A DNA stretch of 64,000 nt from Muribaculaceae bacterium (GCA_017557665.1 JAFYYI010000012.1:25672-89671), one strand, 5' to 3'; shown: positions 7,598 to 18,244, counted from the first letter of the stretch. Notes: generated by a model from the letters alone, not told the origin. Numbers and translations: made by a program.

Positions 7598-10219
7598 ATG
7601 GCAAAGGACCCGCTAAATACGCCGATGATGAAGCAGTTTGTCGAGATGAAATCCAAGCATCCCGATGCGATACTGCTGTTCCGTGTGGGAGATTTCTATG
7701 AGACCTATCTCGAGGATGCGGTGACGGCCAGTGAGATATTGGGCATCACCTTGACGCGGCGCAGCAACGGCGCTGCCGCAGCGACCGAGATGGCGGGCTT
7801 CCCTCATCATGCGCTGGACACTTACCTGCCCAAACTGGTGCGCGCCGGCAAACGCGTCGCCATCTGTGACCAACTGGAGGACCCCAAGTTGACCAAGAAG
7901 CTCGTGAAACGCGGCATCACCGAGCTGGTGACGCCTGGCGTTGTCGTGGGCGGCACGATGCTCGACCGCAAGGAGAACAACTTCCTGGCCGCGGTGCACT
8001 TCGGCAAGAAAATGCTTGGTGTCTCGTTCCTTGACATCAGCACGGGTGAGTTCCTCACCGCCGAGGGCAATGAGGAGTATGTGGACAAACTACTGGTCAA
8101 TTTTTCTCCGAAGGAGGTGCTCATCGAGCGCAGCAACCGTCAACGGTTTGCCGCCACGTTCTCGTCGCGTTATCTGACCTTTGACCTCGAGGATTGGGTG
8201 TTTACCTTTGATGCCGCTAATGACCGTCTGCTCAAGCACTTTGAGACGCAGAACCTCAAGGGCTTCGGCATCTCGAGCATGGAAAACGCCATCATTGCCA
8301 GCGGTGCTATTCTGCACTATCTTGACATCACCCAGCATACCCAGCTGGGCCACATCACCCACCTGTCACGCATCGAGGCCGAGCGCTACGTTCGTTTGGA
8401 CAAATTTACTATCCGCAACCTGGAGCTTGTGGCGCCCATGAATGACGATGGCAAGTCGCTGCTTGACGTTATTGACCGCACTATCTCGCCGATGGGAGGC
8501 CGCATGATGCGCCGCTGGGTGCTCTTCCCCTTACAGGATGTCAAGGCCATCAACCGTCGCCTCGATGTGGTGGAACACTTCATGCGCGACCCCGATGGGC
8601 GTGACTTGGTCAAGGAGCGGCTGGAATTGATTGGTGACCTGGAACGCTTGACGTCCAAGGCCGCCGTCGGCCGCATCACGCCGCGTGAACTCGTCCAGCT
8701 CAAGAGCGCCCTGCAGGCCATTGAACCCATCAAGCAATACTGCTCCCAGTCTCCGTGTGAGGTACTGCGTGCCATGGGCGAGCAGCTGAATCCGTGTGCC
8801 ATCATCCGTGACCGCATTGAACGCGAAATCAATCCTGACGCACCTAACCAGACCAATCGGGGCAACATCATCTGCCGAGGGGTGGATGCCCAGCTCGACG
8901 AGTTGCGCGATATCTCCAGTAGCGGCAAGGACTATCTGGTGGCCATGCAACGCTCCTTGAGCGACCAGACGGGCATCCCCAGCCTGAAGATTGCCTACAA
9001 CAATGTGTTCGGCTACTATATCGAGGTGCGCAACACCCACAAGGACAAGGTGCCCGAAGAGTGGATACGCAAGCAGACGCTGGTCAGCGCCGAACGCTAT
9101 GTGACCCAGGAACTCAAGGAATATGAGGAGAAAATCCTTGGAGCTGAAGAGAAGATACTCATCATTGAGGGGCGCCTGTTCAACGAACTGGTGACCGCCG
9201 TAACCGAGTATATCCCCGCCATCCAGAACGATAGTGCGATCATTGCCCAGCTTGACTGCCTCAACGCGCTGACGCGCGTGGCGATGGAGAACCGCTACAA
9301 CCGTCCAGTGCTCGACGACAGCCTTGATATTGATATCGCGATGGGCCGTCACCCCGTCATCGAGTGCCAGTTGCCGCCTGGCGAGACCTATGTGCCCAAC
9401 AGCATCCGTCTGAGCAACGATGATCAGCAGATTATCATCATCACCGGTCCCAATATGGCCGGTAAGTCGGCATTGCTCCGTCAGACGGCGCTTATTACCC
9501 TAATGGCCCAGATGGGCAGTTTCGTTCCGGCTCAGCAGGCGCGTATCGGCGTGGTGGATAAGATCTTTACCCGTGTGGGTGCCAGCGACAACATTTCGCT
9601 GGGTGAGTCCACCTTTATGGTCGAGATGACCGAGGCAGCCGCTATCCTCAACAACATGAGTCAGAGGAGCCTCATCTTGTTCGACGAGTTGGGTAGGGGA
9701 ACAAGCACCTACGACGGCATCAGTATCGCCTGGAGTATAGTCGAGCACATCCATGAGCATGCCGCGAGACCCAAAACGCTCTTTGCCACCCACTACCATG
9801 AGTTGAACGAGATGGAGAAATCTTTCAAGCGCATCGTGAACTATAACGTCAGCGTGAAGGAAATCAATGGCAAGGTGGTGTTTGTGCGACAGTTGGTCAA
9901 GGGCGGCAGCGAGCACAGCTTCGGTATCCACGTTGCCAAGCTCGCCGGTATGCCCCCCACCATCGTCAAGCGAGCTAATGAGGTGCTGAAGCAACTGGAG
10001 GCCAACAATCGCAACGACAGCGCCCTGACCAAGGACCTGGGCGATGTGGCTAGCAGCCGCTCGGGCTATCAACTGTCCATCTTCCAGCTCGACGATCCCG
10101 TCTTGAGCCAAATCCGCGACGAGATTCTCACCATCGACATCAACAACCTCACGCCGATGGAAGCCCTCAACAAGCTCTACGACATTAAGGGTATCCTCAC
10201 TGGCAAGAAAGAGAGATAG
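7598..10219 (+). CDS. mutS: DNA mismatch repair protein MutS
   Basis: 873 residues, full length for MutS1. The mismatch-reading Phe-x-Glu motif is in [10 protein letters not shown] (F33, E35). Connector, lever and clamp regions follow. The ATPase core has Walker A GPNMAGKS at about 617-624, Walker [17 protein letters not shown] and the HYHE-type switch [10 protein letters not shown]. The C-terminal helix-turn-helix dimerisation region follows ([19 protein letters not shown]). MutS binds mispairs and recruits MutL. The U32 gene starts 6 nt after the stop, so the two are probably one transcript. Confidence 0.97.
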   Translation: MAKDPLNTPMMKQFVEMKSKHPDAILLFRVGDFYETYLEDAVTASEILGITLTRRSNGAAAATEMAGFPHHALDTYLPKLVRAGKRVAICDQLEDPKLTKKLVKRGITELVTPGVVVGGTMLDRKENNFLAAVHFGKKMLGVSFLDISTGEFLTAEGNEEYVDKLLVNFSPKEVLIERSNRQRFAATFSSRYLTFDLEDWVFTFDAANDRLLKHFETQNLKGFGISSMENAIIASGAILHYLDITQHTQLGHITHLSRIEAERYVRLDKFTIRNLELVAPMNDDGKSLLDVIDRTISPMGGRMMRRWVLFPLQDVKAINRRLDVVEHFMRDPDGRDLVKERLELIGDLERLTSKAAVGRITPRELVQLKSALQAIEPIKQYCSQSPCEVLRAMGEQLNPCAIIRDRIEREINPDAPNQTNRGNIICRGVDAQLDELRDISSSGKDYLVAMQRSLSDQTGIPSLKIAYNNVFGYYIEVRNTHKDKVPEEWIRKQTLVSAERYVTQELKEYEEKILGAEEKILIIEGRLFNELVTAVTEYIPAIQNDSAIIAQLDCLNALTRVAMENRYNRPVLDDSLDIDIAMGRHPVIECQLPPGETYVPNSIRLSNDDQQIIIITGPNMAGKSALLRQTALITLMAQMGSFVPAQQARIGVVDKIFTRVGASDNISLGESTFMVEMTEAAAILNNMSQRSLILFDELGRGTSTYDGISIAWSIVEHIHEHAARPKTLFATHYHELNEMEKSFKRIVNYNVSVKEINGKVVFVRQLVKGGSEHSFGIHVAKLAGMPPTIVKRANEVLKQLEANNRNDSALTKDLGDVASSRSGYQLSIFQLDDPVLSQIRDEILTIDINNLTPMEALNKLYDIKGILTGKKER

Positions 10220-10225
10220 TTTAAA

Positions 10226-11488
10226 ATGAAACAAGATATGAAACGAGCTGATTTTGAAATCATGGCCCCTGTGGGCTCTTGGGAATCGCTGTATGCCGCC
10301 CAGCAGGGCGGTGCCGATGCCATCTACTTTGGCATCGAAGGGTTGAACATGCGCTCGCGTTCCAGTGTCAATTTCACGCTCGAGGACCTGCGCACCATTG
10401 CTCAATGGTGCAGTGAACACGGCATGAAGAGTTACTTGACCGTCAACACCATCATCTATGACGAGGACATGGATTACATGCGGCAGATTGTTACCGCTGC
10501 ACGTGATGCCCAGGTGAGCGCCATCATTGCCAGCGATATGGCGACCATCCTGTTTGCCCGCAGTATCGGGGTGGAGGTGCACATTTCCACTCAAGTCAAC
10601 GTGAGCAACAGCGAGGCGGTGCGCTACTACAGCCAGTGGGCCGATATCATGGTGCTCGCACGCGAGTTGAACTTGGAACAAGTGACCAAAATCACCGATT
10701 TCATCGAGAAGAACGATGTGCGTGGGCCGCATGGTGAGCGCGTCAGGCTGGAGATGTTCTGTCATGGCGCCCTGTGCATGGCTGTGAGCGGCAAGTGTTA
10801 CATGAGCCTGCACCAGGAGAACACCAGTGCCAATCGCGGCGCCTGCCGTCAGATTTGCCGTCGCGGCTATCTCGTTACCGACCTGGTCAACGGCGACGAA
10901 CTGGCTATCGAGAACAAGTACATCATGTCGCCCAAGGACTTGAAGACTATCCACTTCCTCAACAAGATGGTGGATGCCGGCGTGACGGTGTTCAAGATTG
11001 AGGGTCGGGCTCGCGGACCGGAATATGTGCGCACGGTGGTCGGTTGCTATGACGAGGCATTACGTGCCATCTGCGACGGCACCTATACCGAGGAGCGCAT
11101 CAACGAGTGGAACGAGCGGCTGGGCAAGGTGTTCAACCGCGGCTTCTGGGACGGTTATTATATGGGCCAAAGGCTGGGTGAATGGTCGGCCAAGTACGGC
11201 TCCAGTGCCACCAGAGTAAAAGTCTATGCCGCCAAGGGCATCCGCTACTACAGCAAACTGGGTGTCGCCGAGTTCCTGATGGAAGCCGGCGAACTGCATG
11301 TCGGCGATGAGGCATGGATTATCGGCCCCACCACGGGTGCTATCCCCCTGACCATTGAGGAAATCCGTGTCGATCTCAAACCCGTTGAAAAGACCGTCAA
11401 GGGCGAACACTTCTCTATTGCCGTTCCCGAGAAAATCCGCCCCAGCGACAAACTCTACCTGTGGCAACCCGTCACCCCCAAGCAGTGA
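10226..11488 (+). CDS. U32 peptidase-family protein (TrhP/YegQ-like)
   Basis: 420 residues. The N-terminal block IMAPVGSWESLYAAQQGGAD and the central signature with conserved cysteines (CHGALCMAVSGKC, then GACRQICRR) are those of the U32 family. The C-terminal beta-barrel-like region resembles YegQ/TrhP. Although named peptidases, TrhP and its relatives act in tRNA or rRNA hydroxylation (5-hydroxyuridine in tRNA for TrhP), using prephenate-dependent chemistry. The length and architecture favour TrhP over the longer RlhA, but this is inference. It follows mutS by 6 nt; a second in-frame ATG at 10238 is an alternative start. Confidence 0.85.
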   Translation: MKQDMKRADFEIMAPVGSWESLYAAQQGGADAIYFGIEGLNMRSRSSVNFTLEDLRTIAQWCSEHGMKSYLTVNTIIYDEDMDYMRQIVTAARDAQVSAIIASDMATILFARSIGVEVHISTQVNVSNSEAVRYYSQWADIMVLARELNLEQVTKITDFIEKNDVRGPHGERVRLEMFCHGALCMAVSGKCYMSLHQENTSANRGACRQICRRGYLVTDLVNGDELAIENKYIMSPKDLKTIHFLNKMVDAGVTVFKIEGRARGPEYVRTVVGCYDEALRAICDGTYTEERINEWNERLGKVFNRGFWDGYYMGQRLGEWSAKYGSSATRVKVYAAKGIRYYSKLGVAEFLMEAGELHVGDEAWIIGPTTGAIPLTIEEIRVDLKPVEKTVKGEHFSIAVPEKIRPSDKLYLWQPVTPKQ

Positions 11489-11572
11489 AAACCGCAGCTT
11501 CGGTAGGAAAAAGACAGAAGGCGTTGCTATCTATATGGAATATAGTTTATTAACAAATATAAATCGTTGCTT

Positions 11573-13408
11573 ATGAAGAAGATTACTTTAGTTATGCTCT
11601 TTGCCGTTATTGCGGCAATGAGCGCTTGGGGCCAGGGGCTGACGGCCTCGTTTGCTGCCGAAGAGGCTTCAGTGCCCTATTACCAGATGGGTTGGGACAC
11701 CCCCAGTGAGTTTGACACATGGACCTATGAGGCAACCAGTAGCAGCACTTGGAAACAGGGAAACCGCTCGCAATCGTTCTCAACAATCGATCTGACGAGC
11801 GTTGCGTCGTTGATTCTTGATTACAGTTCCGGCCAGAACGAGGTGGCCACTTCTCCCGCTATCGAAATCAGGCCCAACAGCACGCTTGAATTCTACTGCT
11901 ATGCCAGTGGCATCTATCTGGTTTATGGCGCATGGAAACTGTATGCCATCGTGGATGAAACACCCGTGTTGCTCATTGATCAGTTCATGTGGGCGCAGGA
12001 TGCCGGTTACGATGGTCCCAGCTGGGAACGGTTCACGGTCGACCTTGCAGAGTATGCCGGCCAGCAGGTGCAGTTCTCGTTCGTCTATCAGGGCAGCTAT
12101 GGCGAGGACGAGGCCATCGATGGCTTCAGGATTCTGCAAGCCGATGCCGGCGATGATGCTGTCATCAATATCAACGAGGGAGAGAGTGTACACTTCAAGG
12201 ACATGTCCACTGGTAGTGTCACCTCTTGGAGCTGGACCTTTGAGGGCGGTGAACCCGCTACAAGCACCGAGCAGAACCCCGTTGTGACCTATAACCGTGC
12301 AGGCTCCTATGCAGTGACGCTCACTGTCGGCGACGGCACTGCAACCGACACCAAGTCTCGTGCCGCCTATGTCATTGTTCATGCCGAGGCTCCTGTTGCC
12401 CATGTTGGCCTGCCCGACGGCGCTTACCTCTCGCCGTGGGTGATGATGTTTGTTCCTGTCGATGTGCCCTTGACTTTCAAGGATGCTTCTACCGGCAACC
12501 CCACCTCGTGGTTGTGGACCTTTGATGGTACCGATATCACTACCAGCGACTTGCAGAATCCCACTGTGACCTATCTACAGGAGGGTACCTATGGCTTGAA
12601 GCTTGAAGTGGCTAACGAAGTGGGTTCGAGTGTGGATGAGTATGTCAACACGGCTATTCAAGCCGGCGGCGAACAGGAAGTGTGGAACATCGCCCCCGAG
12701 GAGAATGGTGACTTGACGATGATGGAGATGGGCTGGTATGGCAATTATGCCGGAACCAACTGGCTGGGCATTGGTGAGTTTGCCGAGCACTTTGACGCTC
12801 CCTTGACCGATGCACAGATCAAGCAGGTGAATGTTTACTTCGGTAAGACCACCGCCGCCTCGACCGATGCCGACATCGAGATGAAGATCATGACTGCCGA
12901 TGCCGACGGCATGCCCGGCGAGGTGCTGGGTACCACGAGCGTGAAGGCTGGTGACCTGGCCTATGACCCGACGACGGTCAATGCCACCGAGTTTGTCTTT
13001 GACGAGCCTGTGGACATCCCTGCCGGCACCGAGTTCTTTGCTGTCGTGGGTCCTTTCCCCAACGATTACGGTGATGATATCGCTATCCTGCTGTGCCGCC
13101 GTGACCAAGGTGAGAAATGCACCGGCTATCACTTCGTCTATGACGAGGAGGGTTATGAGTATCTTGAGACAGGAACATGGTACAAAAACACCGACGATCC
13201 TCTGTCGATTGCCATGGCACCCGTGCTGCGTTTCGTCACGCCCACACCTCCCACCAGTATTGACGAGCCTGTGGTGGGCAAGCAGGTGCTCGGTCACACC
13301 TATTATAATGTTGCCGGCATGTCAAGCACTACGCCCTTTGATGGCGTGAACATCGTGGTTACCCGCTACAGCGACGGAACCTTCACAACCACCAAGGTGA
13401 TGAAGTAA
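11573..13408 (+). CDS. Secreted PKD-domain protein
   Basis: 611 residues from the ATG at 11573 (an upstream TTG at 11567 is unlikely). The signal peptide is MKKITLVMLFAVIAAMSAWG. A jelly-roll-like region (about 25-190) precedes two PKD domains recognisable by SWSWTFEGGEPATSTEQNP and SWLWTFDGTDITTSDLQNP, each followed by VTY-x(n)-G-x-Y-x-x-x-L. A beta-rich region follows, and the C-terminus carries YNVAGM...FDGVNIVVTRYSDGT, a tail common on exported proteins of gut Bacteroidales. PKD domains usually mediate adhesion or carbohydrate binding; no enzyme motif is visible. Export is certain; the type IX route is inference. Confidence 0.82.
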   Translation: MKKITLVMLFAVIAAMSAWGQGLTASFAAEEASVPYYQMGWDTPSEFDTWTYEATSSSTWKQGNRSQSFSTIDLTSVASLILDYSSGQNEVATSPAIEIRPNSTLEFYCYASGIYLVYGAWKLYAIVDETPVLLIDQFMWAQDAGYDGPSWERFTVDLAEYAGQQVQFSFVYQGSYGEDEAIDGFRILQADAGDDAVININEGESVHFKDMSTGSVTSWSWTFEGGEPATSTEQNPVVTYNRAGSYAVTLTVGDGTATDTKSRAAYVIVHAEAPVAHVGLPDGAYLSPWVMMFVPVDVPLTFKDASTGNPTSWLWTFDGTDITTSDLQNPTVTYLQEGTYGLKLEVANEVGSSVDEYVNTAIQAGGEQEVWNIAPEENGDLTMMEMGWYGNYAGTNWLGIGEFAEHFDAPLTDAQIKQVNVYFGKTTAASTDADIEMKIMTADADGMPGEVLGTTSVKAGDLAYDPTTVNATEFVFDEPVDIPAGTEFFAVVGPFPNDYGDDIAILLCRRDQGEKCTGYHFVYDEEGYEYLETGTWYKNTDDPLSIAMAPVLRFVTPTPPTSIDEPVVGKQVLGHTYYNVAGMSSTTPFDGVNIVVTRYSDGTFTTTKVMK

Positions 13409-13444
13409 GCTTTATTCAGCTTTACGATAATCATCATTGAACAA

Positions 13445-13477
13445 GAGGGAGTGCCAAATTTTTGGCACTCCCTCTCT
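13445..13477. terminator. Bidirectional terminator
   Basis: A stem of about 14 bp, gagggagtgccaaa paired with tttggcactccctc around a tiny loop, between the convergent PKD gene and glgB. Confidence 0.85.
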
Positions 13478-13504
13478 TGTTGATTTTCGGTGATTGATGT
13501 TACG

Positions 13505-15574
13505 TTATTTCTTCTTGGAAACCGTTTTCTTGGCGACCGTTTTCTTGCGGGGCTTAGGAGCCTTCAGGCGCAGGATTTGGGCGCTGCGGACCGGCAGGTA
13601 GAGTTTGAGCCAGCCCAGGTGTGCATCGGCATACAGGCCGTCGTACTCGGTGAGGTGATTCACGCTGCTGTCAATGTTGCCATAACCGCCGTAACGCGCA
13701 TCGTCGCTGTCGAACACGCCCTGATACTCGCCTTCGGGAGCCAGCATGGGATAATCCACATGAGATTGCGTGGGGCTGAAGTTGAACACAAACACGAGGT
13801 CGCCACGCATGTAGGCCAGCACTTGGTCGTCGTCCTTGTCCCAGAGTTTGCGCACGGGCAGTTTCTGGAAGTTCTTCACACCGCCGATGAGGTGAATCAT
13901 ATCGTTGTCCCAGTTGTTGAGGAACTGGTACTTGAGGTCCTCGCGGTCCACAAGATCCCACTGGCGACGGGCATACTTATAGCTCCAGCCGTTGCCCTCG
14001 CGGGGGAAGTCAATCCACTCGGGATGACCCCACTCGTTGCCCATGAAGTTGAGATAGGCGCCGTTGATAAGCGACAAAGTAACGAGGCGAATCATCTTGT
14101 GCAGCGCCATGCCGCGGTCCACCGTACCGTCGTGGTCATCTGTCATCATGTGCCAGTACATCTCCTTGTCGATGAGGCGGAAGATGATGGTCTTGTCGCC
14201 CACGAGTGCCTGGTCGTGGCTCTCGGCATAGGAGACCGTCTTCTCATCGGCGCGGCGGTTGGTCAGTTCCCAGAAGATGGACGTCGGCTTCCAATCCTCG
14301 TCCTTGCGCTCCTTAATGGTCTTAATCCAGTAGTCGGGGATACCCATCGCCATGCGGTAGTCAAAGCCGATACCGCCGTCCTTGAAGGTGCGGGCCAGAC
14401 CGGGCATGCCGCTCATCTCCTCGGCAATGGTGATGGCGTGCGGATTGACGGTGTGGATGAGTTCGTTGGCCAGCGTCAGATAGGTGATGGCATTGGTGTC
14501 CTGAGTGCCATTGTAGTAGTCGTCATAGCTGCCGAAGGCTTGTCCCAGTCCGTGGCTGTAGTAGAGCATCGAGGTCACACCATCGAAGCGGAAGCCGTCG
14601 AACTTGTATTCCTCCAACCAGAACTTGCAGTTGGACAGCAGGAAGTTGAGCACCGCATTCTTGCCGTAGTCGAAACACAGCGAGTCCCAAGCGGGATGCT
14701 CACGCTTGTCGTCACCGTAGAAGTAGAGGTCGCCAGTGCCGTCAAAGCAGCCCAGACCCTCAACCTCGTTCTTCACCGCATGAGAGTGGACGATGTCCAT
14801 GATGACCGCCACGCCCTGGGCATGAGCGTCATCGATGAGGTGCTTCAGCTCTTCAGGGGTGCCGAAGCGTGATGAAGCGGCGTAGAAGCTTGACACGTGG
14901 TAGCCGAATGAGCCGTAGTAGGGATGCTCCTGGATGGCCATGATCTGGATGGCGTTGTAGCCGTCGGCGACGATGCGCGGCAGCACGTTCACACGGAACT
15001 CCTCGTAAGTGCCCACACCCTCACGGTTCTGAGCCATGCCGATGTGGCACTCATAGATGAGCAGCGGCTGCGTGTTGGGTTTGAATTTCTTGGCCTTGAA
15101 TTTATAAGGTTCTTCAGGATCCCACACTTGGGCCGAGAAGATGTAGGTTTTATCGTCCTGGACCACGCGGGTGGCATAGGCAGGGATGCGTTCACCCTCA
15201 CCGCCGGGCCAGTGGATGCGCAGTTTGTACAGGTCGCCATGGCGCATAGCGCGTGCAGGCAGTTTGATTTCCCAGTTGCCGTCTTTCAAGCGTTTCAGCT
15301 TGTAGGGTGCGCACTCGCGCCAGTCGTTGAACTGACCGACGAGATAAATCTCGGTGGCGTTGGGTGCCCATTCGCGGAATACCCAGCCGCCGTTGGCGGT
15401 GTGATGCAGCCCGTAGTAATTATAGGCGTTGGCAAACTCCACGAGGTTTCCCGTGTCGCCGGTGAGTTCGGCAATCTTGTTCACAGCGTCCTGATGGCGA
15501 CCATTGATGGCGTCGCTGTAGGGTTCCAGCCACGGGTCATCATTGATAATCGCTAGATTTTTCTTTTTTCTCAT
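13505..15574 (-). CDS. glgB: 1,4-alpha-glucan branching enzyme, eukaryote-type
   Basis: 689 residues from the ATG at 15574. The open frame continues 36 codons upstream, but those residues do not look like the family and would run past the promoter core at 15638. An N-terminal CBM48 (FREWAPNATEIYLVGQFNDW) is followed by a GH13 barrel with region I VIMDIVHSH, region II GFRFDGVTSM carrying the nucleophile Asp, region III TIAEEMSG with the acid/base Glu, and region IV YAESHDQ. These match the eukaryotic/Bacteroidetes GH13_8 class. It makes alpha-1,6 branches in glycogen. The end is a Lys-rich tail (KKTVAKKTVSKKK) not needed for catalysis. Confidence 0.95.
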   Translation of the reverse strand: MRKKKNLAIINDDPWLEPYSDAINGRHQDAVNKIAELTGDTGNLVEFANAYNYYGLHHTANGGWVFREWAPNATEIYLVGQFNDWRECAPYKLKRLKDGNWEIKLPARAMRHGDLYKLRIHWPGGEGERIPAYATRVVQDDKTYIFSAQVWDPEEPYKFKAKKFKPNTQPLLIYECHIGMAQNREGVGTYEEFRVNVLPRIVADGYNAIQIMAIQEHPYYGSFGYHVSSFYAASSRFGTPEELKHLIDDAHAQGVAVIMDIVHSHAVKNEVEGLGCFDGTGDLYFYGDDKREHPAWDSLCFDYGKNAVLNFLLSNCKFWLEEYKFDGFRFDGVTSMLYYSHGLGQAFGSYDDYYNGTQDTNAITYLTLANELIHTVNPHAITIAEEMSGMPGLARTFKDGGIGFDYRMAMGIPDYWIKTIKERKDEDWKPTSIFWELTNRRADEKTVSYAESHDQALVGDKTIIFRLIDKEMYWHMMTDDHDGTVDRGMALHKMIRLVTLSLINGAYLNFMGNEWGHPEWIDFPREGNGWSYKYARRQWDLVDREDLKYQFLNNWDNDMIHLIGGVKNFQKLPVRKLWDKDDDQVLAYMRGDLVFVFNFSPTQSHVDYPMLAPEGEYQGVFDSDDARYGGYGNIDSSVNHLTEYDGLYADAHLGWLKLYLPVRSAQILRLKAPKPRKKTVAKKTVSKKK

Positions 15575-15637
15575 AATCTCGCAGTTCTTGATTGGTGATG
15601 AACAACAAAGGTGGCCGAAGCCTTCCTTCATCAATGG

Positions 15638-15645
15638 CAAAGATA
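15638..15645 (-). promoter_or_regulatory. Promoter core (glgB)
   Basis: TATCTTTG on the minus strand, 63 nt upstream of the chosen glgB start. It supports the start at 15574 rather than the longer open frame. Confidence 0.5.
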
Positions 15646-15734
15646 CAATAATACTGACAAATACGCTCGTTATAGACCTCACTTTTTGCCACTTGTTATT
15701 GAAAACGATTGCAAATCGTTGTCATGTGAGCGTG

Positions 15735-15762
15735 TTGAATCAGGAAAATGGTTGTATCTTTG
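15735..15762 (+). promoter_or_regulatory. Promoter (symporter)
   Basis: TTG (15735-15737), 17 nt, TATCTTTG (15755-15762). It lies inside the extended open frame from 15748 and so argues for the start at 15793. Confidence 0.6.
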
Positions 15763-15792
15763 CGAAGAAATATTTTTAATCTTGAGATTTAT

Positions 15793-17160
15793 ATGGGAAA
15801 CATACTCACAAGTTTGAGTGACTGGATTGTGGCTGTCAGCGACGCTGTCTGCGGTTATCCCTATTTTTTCCTCCTCATCGGTGGAGGTTTGTTCTTGTTC
15901 CTGTATTCGGGGGCGGTGTCGATACGTCGTCTGCCGCGTGCCCTGAGTGCGTTGCGTGACAAGCAGGCTAGCGACCAAGGCAAGCAGTCGGGACAGATCA
16001 GTTCGGTGCAGGCGTTGTTGAGCGCCATCGCCGCCACGGTAGGCATGGGCAATATCGCCGGTGTCGCTATCGCCTTGACGATTGGAGGCCCCGGTGTGGT
16101 CTTCTGGATGTGGGTGAGTGCGCTGGTGGGTATGTCCACCAAATTCTTTGAAGGCTCGCTCTCCATCATGTACAAGGGACGTGACAGCGCCGGCGAGGTG
16201 CAGGGCGGCCCGATGTATATCATCACCAAGGGCTTGGGCGAGAAATGGAAGCCGCTGGCGGTGGCATTTTCGATTTTCGGTCTCGTGGGCACGTTGTGCT
16301 TCATGCAGGCCAACCAGCTGGTTGAGTCGGTGACCACCATTTTCACCACGCCGATGGGCATCGAGAACACGGTGTGGTTGCGTTTTGCCATGGGTCTGGT
16401 TATGGTGGCTATTGTGGGTGCCGTCATTCTGGGCGGCATCAAGCGCATCGCGCTGTTCGCATCGCGCATTGTGCCGGTGATGGTCATTCTCTACCTCATT
16501 CTGGTCATCGTCATCATGGTGATGAACTTCAGGGAGATTCCTGGCGTATTCGGCAAGATTTTTGAAGGAGCATTCAGCATGAAGGCCGGTTTTGGGGCCT
16601 TTGCCTTTGTCGCCCTGACGGGTGCCCGGCGCGCAGCCTTTGTCAACGAGGCTGGTGTGGGTACCGCTTCGATGATGCACGGCGCCAGCAAGAACACCGA
16701 CCCCATCCGTGAGGGACTTATCGCCATGCTCGGCCCCGCTATCGACTCGGGCCTGGTGTGTACGCTGACGTCCATTCCCATCATCATCGCCGGTAATTAC
16801 GTCGGCCTGAACGACCCCAAGGGTCTGTTCGTTGCCTTGGGCGCCTGGGGCCAACTGCTTCCCGGAATCGGTCACCTGCTGCTAATGGTGATTGTCTTCT
16901 TCTTTGCCTTCTCGACGATGTTCTCCTACAGCTATTACGGCCAAAAGTGCACCAACTACCTGTTCGGCGCACACAACGTCAAGTGGTATAACTACTATTA
17001 TCTGGCGATGATTGTCGTGGCTGCGATGATACCGCTCAAACTCATGGTCAGCATCATGGACTTGGCTTTTGCCCTGATGGCCTGCTGCACGATGTTCACC
17101 ATCATCCGTCTCTCACCGAGGGTCAAAAAGCTGATGAAGGAATACTTCGCCAAGAAATAA
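15793..17160 (+). CDS. Alanine/glycine:cation symporter (AGCS family)
   Basis: 455 residues from the ATG at 15793. About 10-11 membrane helices are visible. Family signatures include IAATVGMGNIAGVAIALTIGGPG near the N-terminus, GMSTKFFEGSLS, and RAAFVNEAGVGTASMMHGAS in the middle. AGCS proteins import alanine or glycine with sodium across the cytoplasmic membrane. The start was chosen because the open frame upstream contains the -7 promoter box. The neighbouring secreted-protein gene begins 22 nt after the stop and may be read through from here. Confidence 0.93.
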   Translation: MGNILTSLSDWIVAVSDAVCGYPYFFLLIGGGLFLFLYSGAVSIRRLPRALSALRDKQASDQGKQSGQISSVQALLSAIAATVGMGNIAGVAIALTIGGPGVVFWMWVSALVGMSTKFFEGSLSIMYKGRDSAGEVQGGPMYIITKGLGEKWKPLAVAFSIFGLVGTLCFMQANQLVESVTTIFTTPMGIENTVWLRFAMGLVMVAIVGAVILGGIKRIALFASRIVPVMVILYLILVIVIMVMNFREIPGVFGKIFEGAFSMKAGFGAFAFVALTGARRAAFVNEAGVGTASMMHGASKNTDPIREGLIAMLGPAIDSGLVCTLTSIPIIIAGNYVGLNDPKGLFVALGAWGQLLPGIGHLLLMVIVFFFAFSTMFSYSYYGQKCTNYLFGAHNVKWYNYYYLAMIVVAAMIPLKLMVSIMDLAFALMACCTMFTIIRLSPRVKKLMKEYFAKK

Positions 17161-17182
17161 TAAACTAAACTCTTTATGCCTG

Positions 17183-18187
17183 ATGAAAAAGTTATTGTTT
17201 GTCCTGCTGATGTTGCTGGTGGCGAGCGCGGCCTCCGCAATGAAACTTCCTGACCCGGTTATCACCGTGACCGAGGGGGAAGAATACTACACGGTGGATG
17301 TGGCAGTTGAGGGAGATTACGAGTTGCGAGTGTTTTGTGGCAACTTGGAAATAGAAACCCCGTATGCCATAGAACGCCTTGATGTCGATAAGGAATACAT
17401 TATCCTTGCGTTTGCTCAGCTTTATAATGAGGAAGGTTGGTCTTACAGCAATGTCGTGGAGTATGATCTCTATGTCCCTGCCAAAGAAGAAATGCCGGTT
17501 CCAGGTCCTTACCCACCCGGTTGGATTTATTTTGATGTCATAGAGGGAGATGAATACTACACAGTTTTGGCCTATTGTGAAGAGGACGGCTTCACCGTGC
17601 AATTATGGAGTAATGGTGAGCCGGTTGATAATCCGTACATCATTGAGCGTAGTCCTGAGGGCGATATGGAATATGTTATAACAGCATGTAGTCAAGCCGA
17701 AGGATATGATATCGTAACAGCTACTATGACACTTGTCGTTCCTGCCCTTGACGACCCGCAACCAGGCCCTTATCCGCCTAACTGGACTTATATGGAAGTC
17801 ACCGAAGGTGATCAATTTTACACGGTTACCGCTTATTGTTATGAGGACTGTGCCACAGTGAGCTTGTATCGTGATGAAGAGGAGGTTGAAAATCCTTGCA
17901 TCATTGAGCGTACTCACGAAGATCAGATATATAGATTCACGGCAGTGGGTCATTGTGACGGATATGAGGATTCGGACAGTTCAATGGATCTTCTTATTCC
18001 GGCTCTTGATGAGCCGTTGCCCGGTGACATGAACTGTGACGGCGAGGTGACCATTGCCGATGTCAATGCGGTGATTGACGCGATTCTGAGTCAGAGCAGC
18101 AATGAAATGTATGATTTTGATGGCGACGGCGAGGTGACTGTGTCGGACGTGACGGCACTGATAGCCTTCATCATGTCAGGACATTAA
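17183..18187 (+). CDS. Secreted three-repeat protein with dockerin-like end
   Basis: 334 residues with signal peptide MKKLLFVLLMLLVASAASA. Three tandem units of about 85 residues follow, each starting near V-x-E-G-[DE]-x-[YF]-Y-T-V, containing NP[YC]IIER, and separated by Pro-rich linkers (PGPYPP). The C-terminus has two calcium-loop motifs, DMNCDGEVTIADVNAVIDAI and DFDGDGEVTVSDVTALIAFI, a dockerin type I-like pair. Dockerin modules bind cohesins in cellulosomes, but in gut Bacteroidales such ends occur on many exported proteins without a known cohesin. No catalytic domain is visible. A function cannot be assigned. Confidence 0.8.
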   Translation: MKKLLFVLLMLLVASAASAMKLPDPVITVTEGEEYYTVDVAVEGDYELRVFCGNLEIETPYAIERLDVDKEYIILAFAQLYNEEGWSYSNVVEYDLYVPAKEEMPVPGPYPPGWIYFDVIEGDEYYTVLAYCEEDGFTVQLWSNGEPVDNPYIIERSPEGDMEYVITACSQAEGYDIVTATMTLVVPALDDPQPGPYPPNWTYMEVTEGDQFYTVTAYCYEDCATVSLYRDEEEVENPCIIERTHEDQIYRFTAVGHCDGYEDSDSSMDLLIPALDEPLPGDMNCDGEVTIADVNAVIDAILSQSSNEMYDFDGDGEVTVSDVTALIAFIMSGH

Positions 18188-18207
18188 TCCACAGTAGCAG
18201 AAGACAA

Positions 18208-18244
18208 TCAAGGCGTGACGGTCATGTGACCAGTCACGCCTTGA
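18208..18244. terminator. Bidirectional terminator
   Basis: 12 bp perfect stem tcaaggcgtgac/gtcacgccttga (18208-18219, 18233-18244) between the convergent dockerin-like gene and ribH, with tgttt beyond it. Confidence 0.85.

Noticed and set aside
9500..10954. 484-codon open frame opposite mutS and the U32 gene
   Set aside because: Antisense to two well-identified genes across their junction; no recognisable domain.
13490..14872. 460-codon open frame opposite glgB
   Set aside because: Antisense shadow; glgB on the minus strand has all catalytic motifs.
15679..16875. 398-codon open frame opposite the AGCS symporter
   Set aside because: His/Gln-rich antisense translation typical of this base composition.
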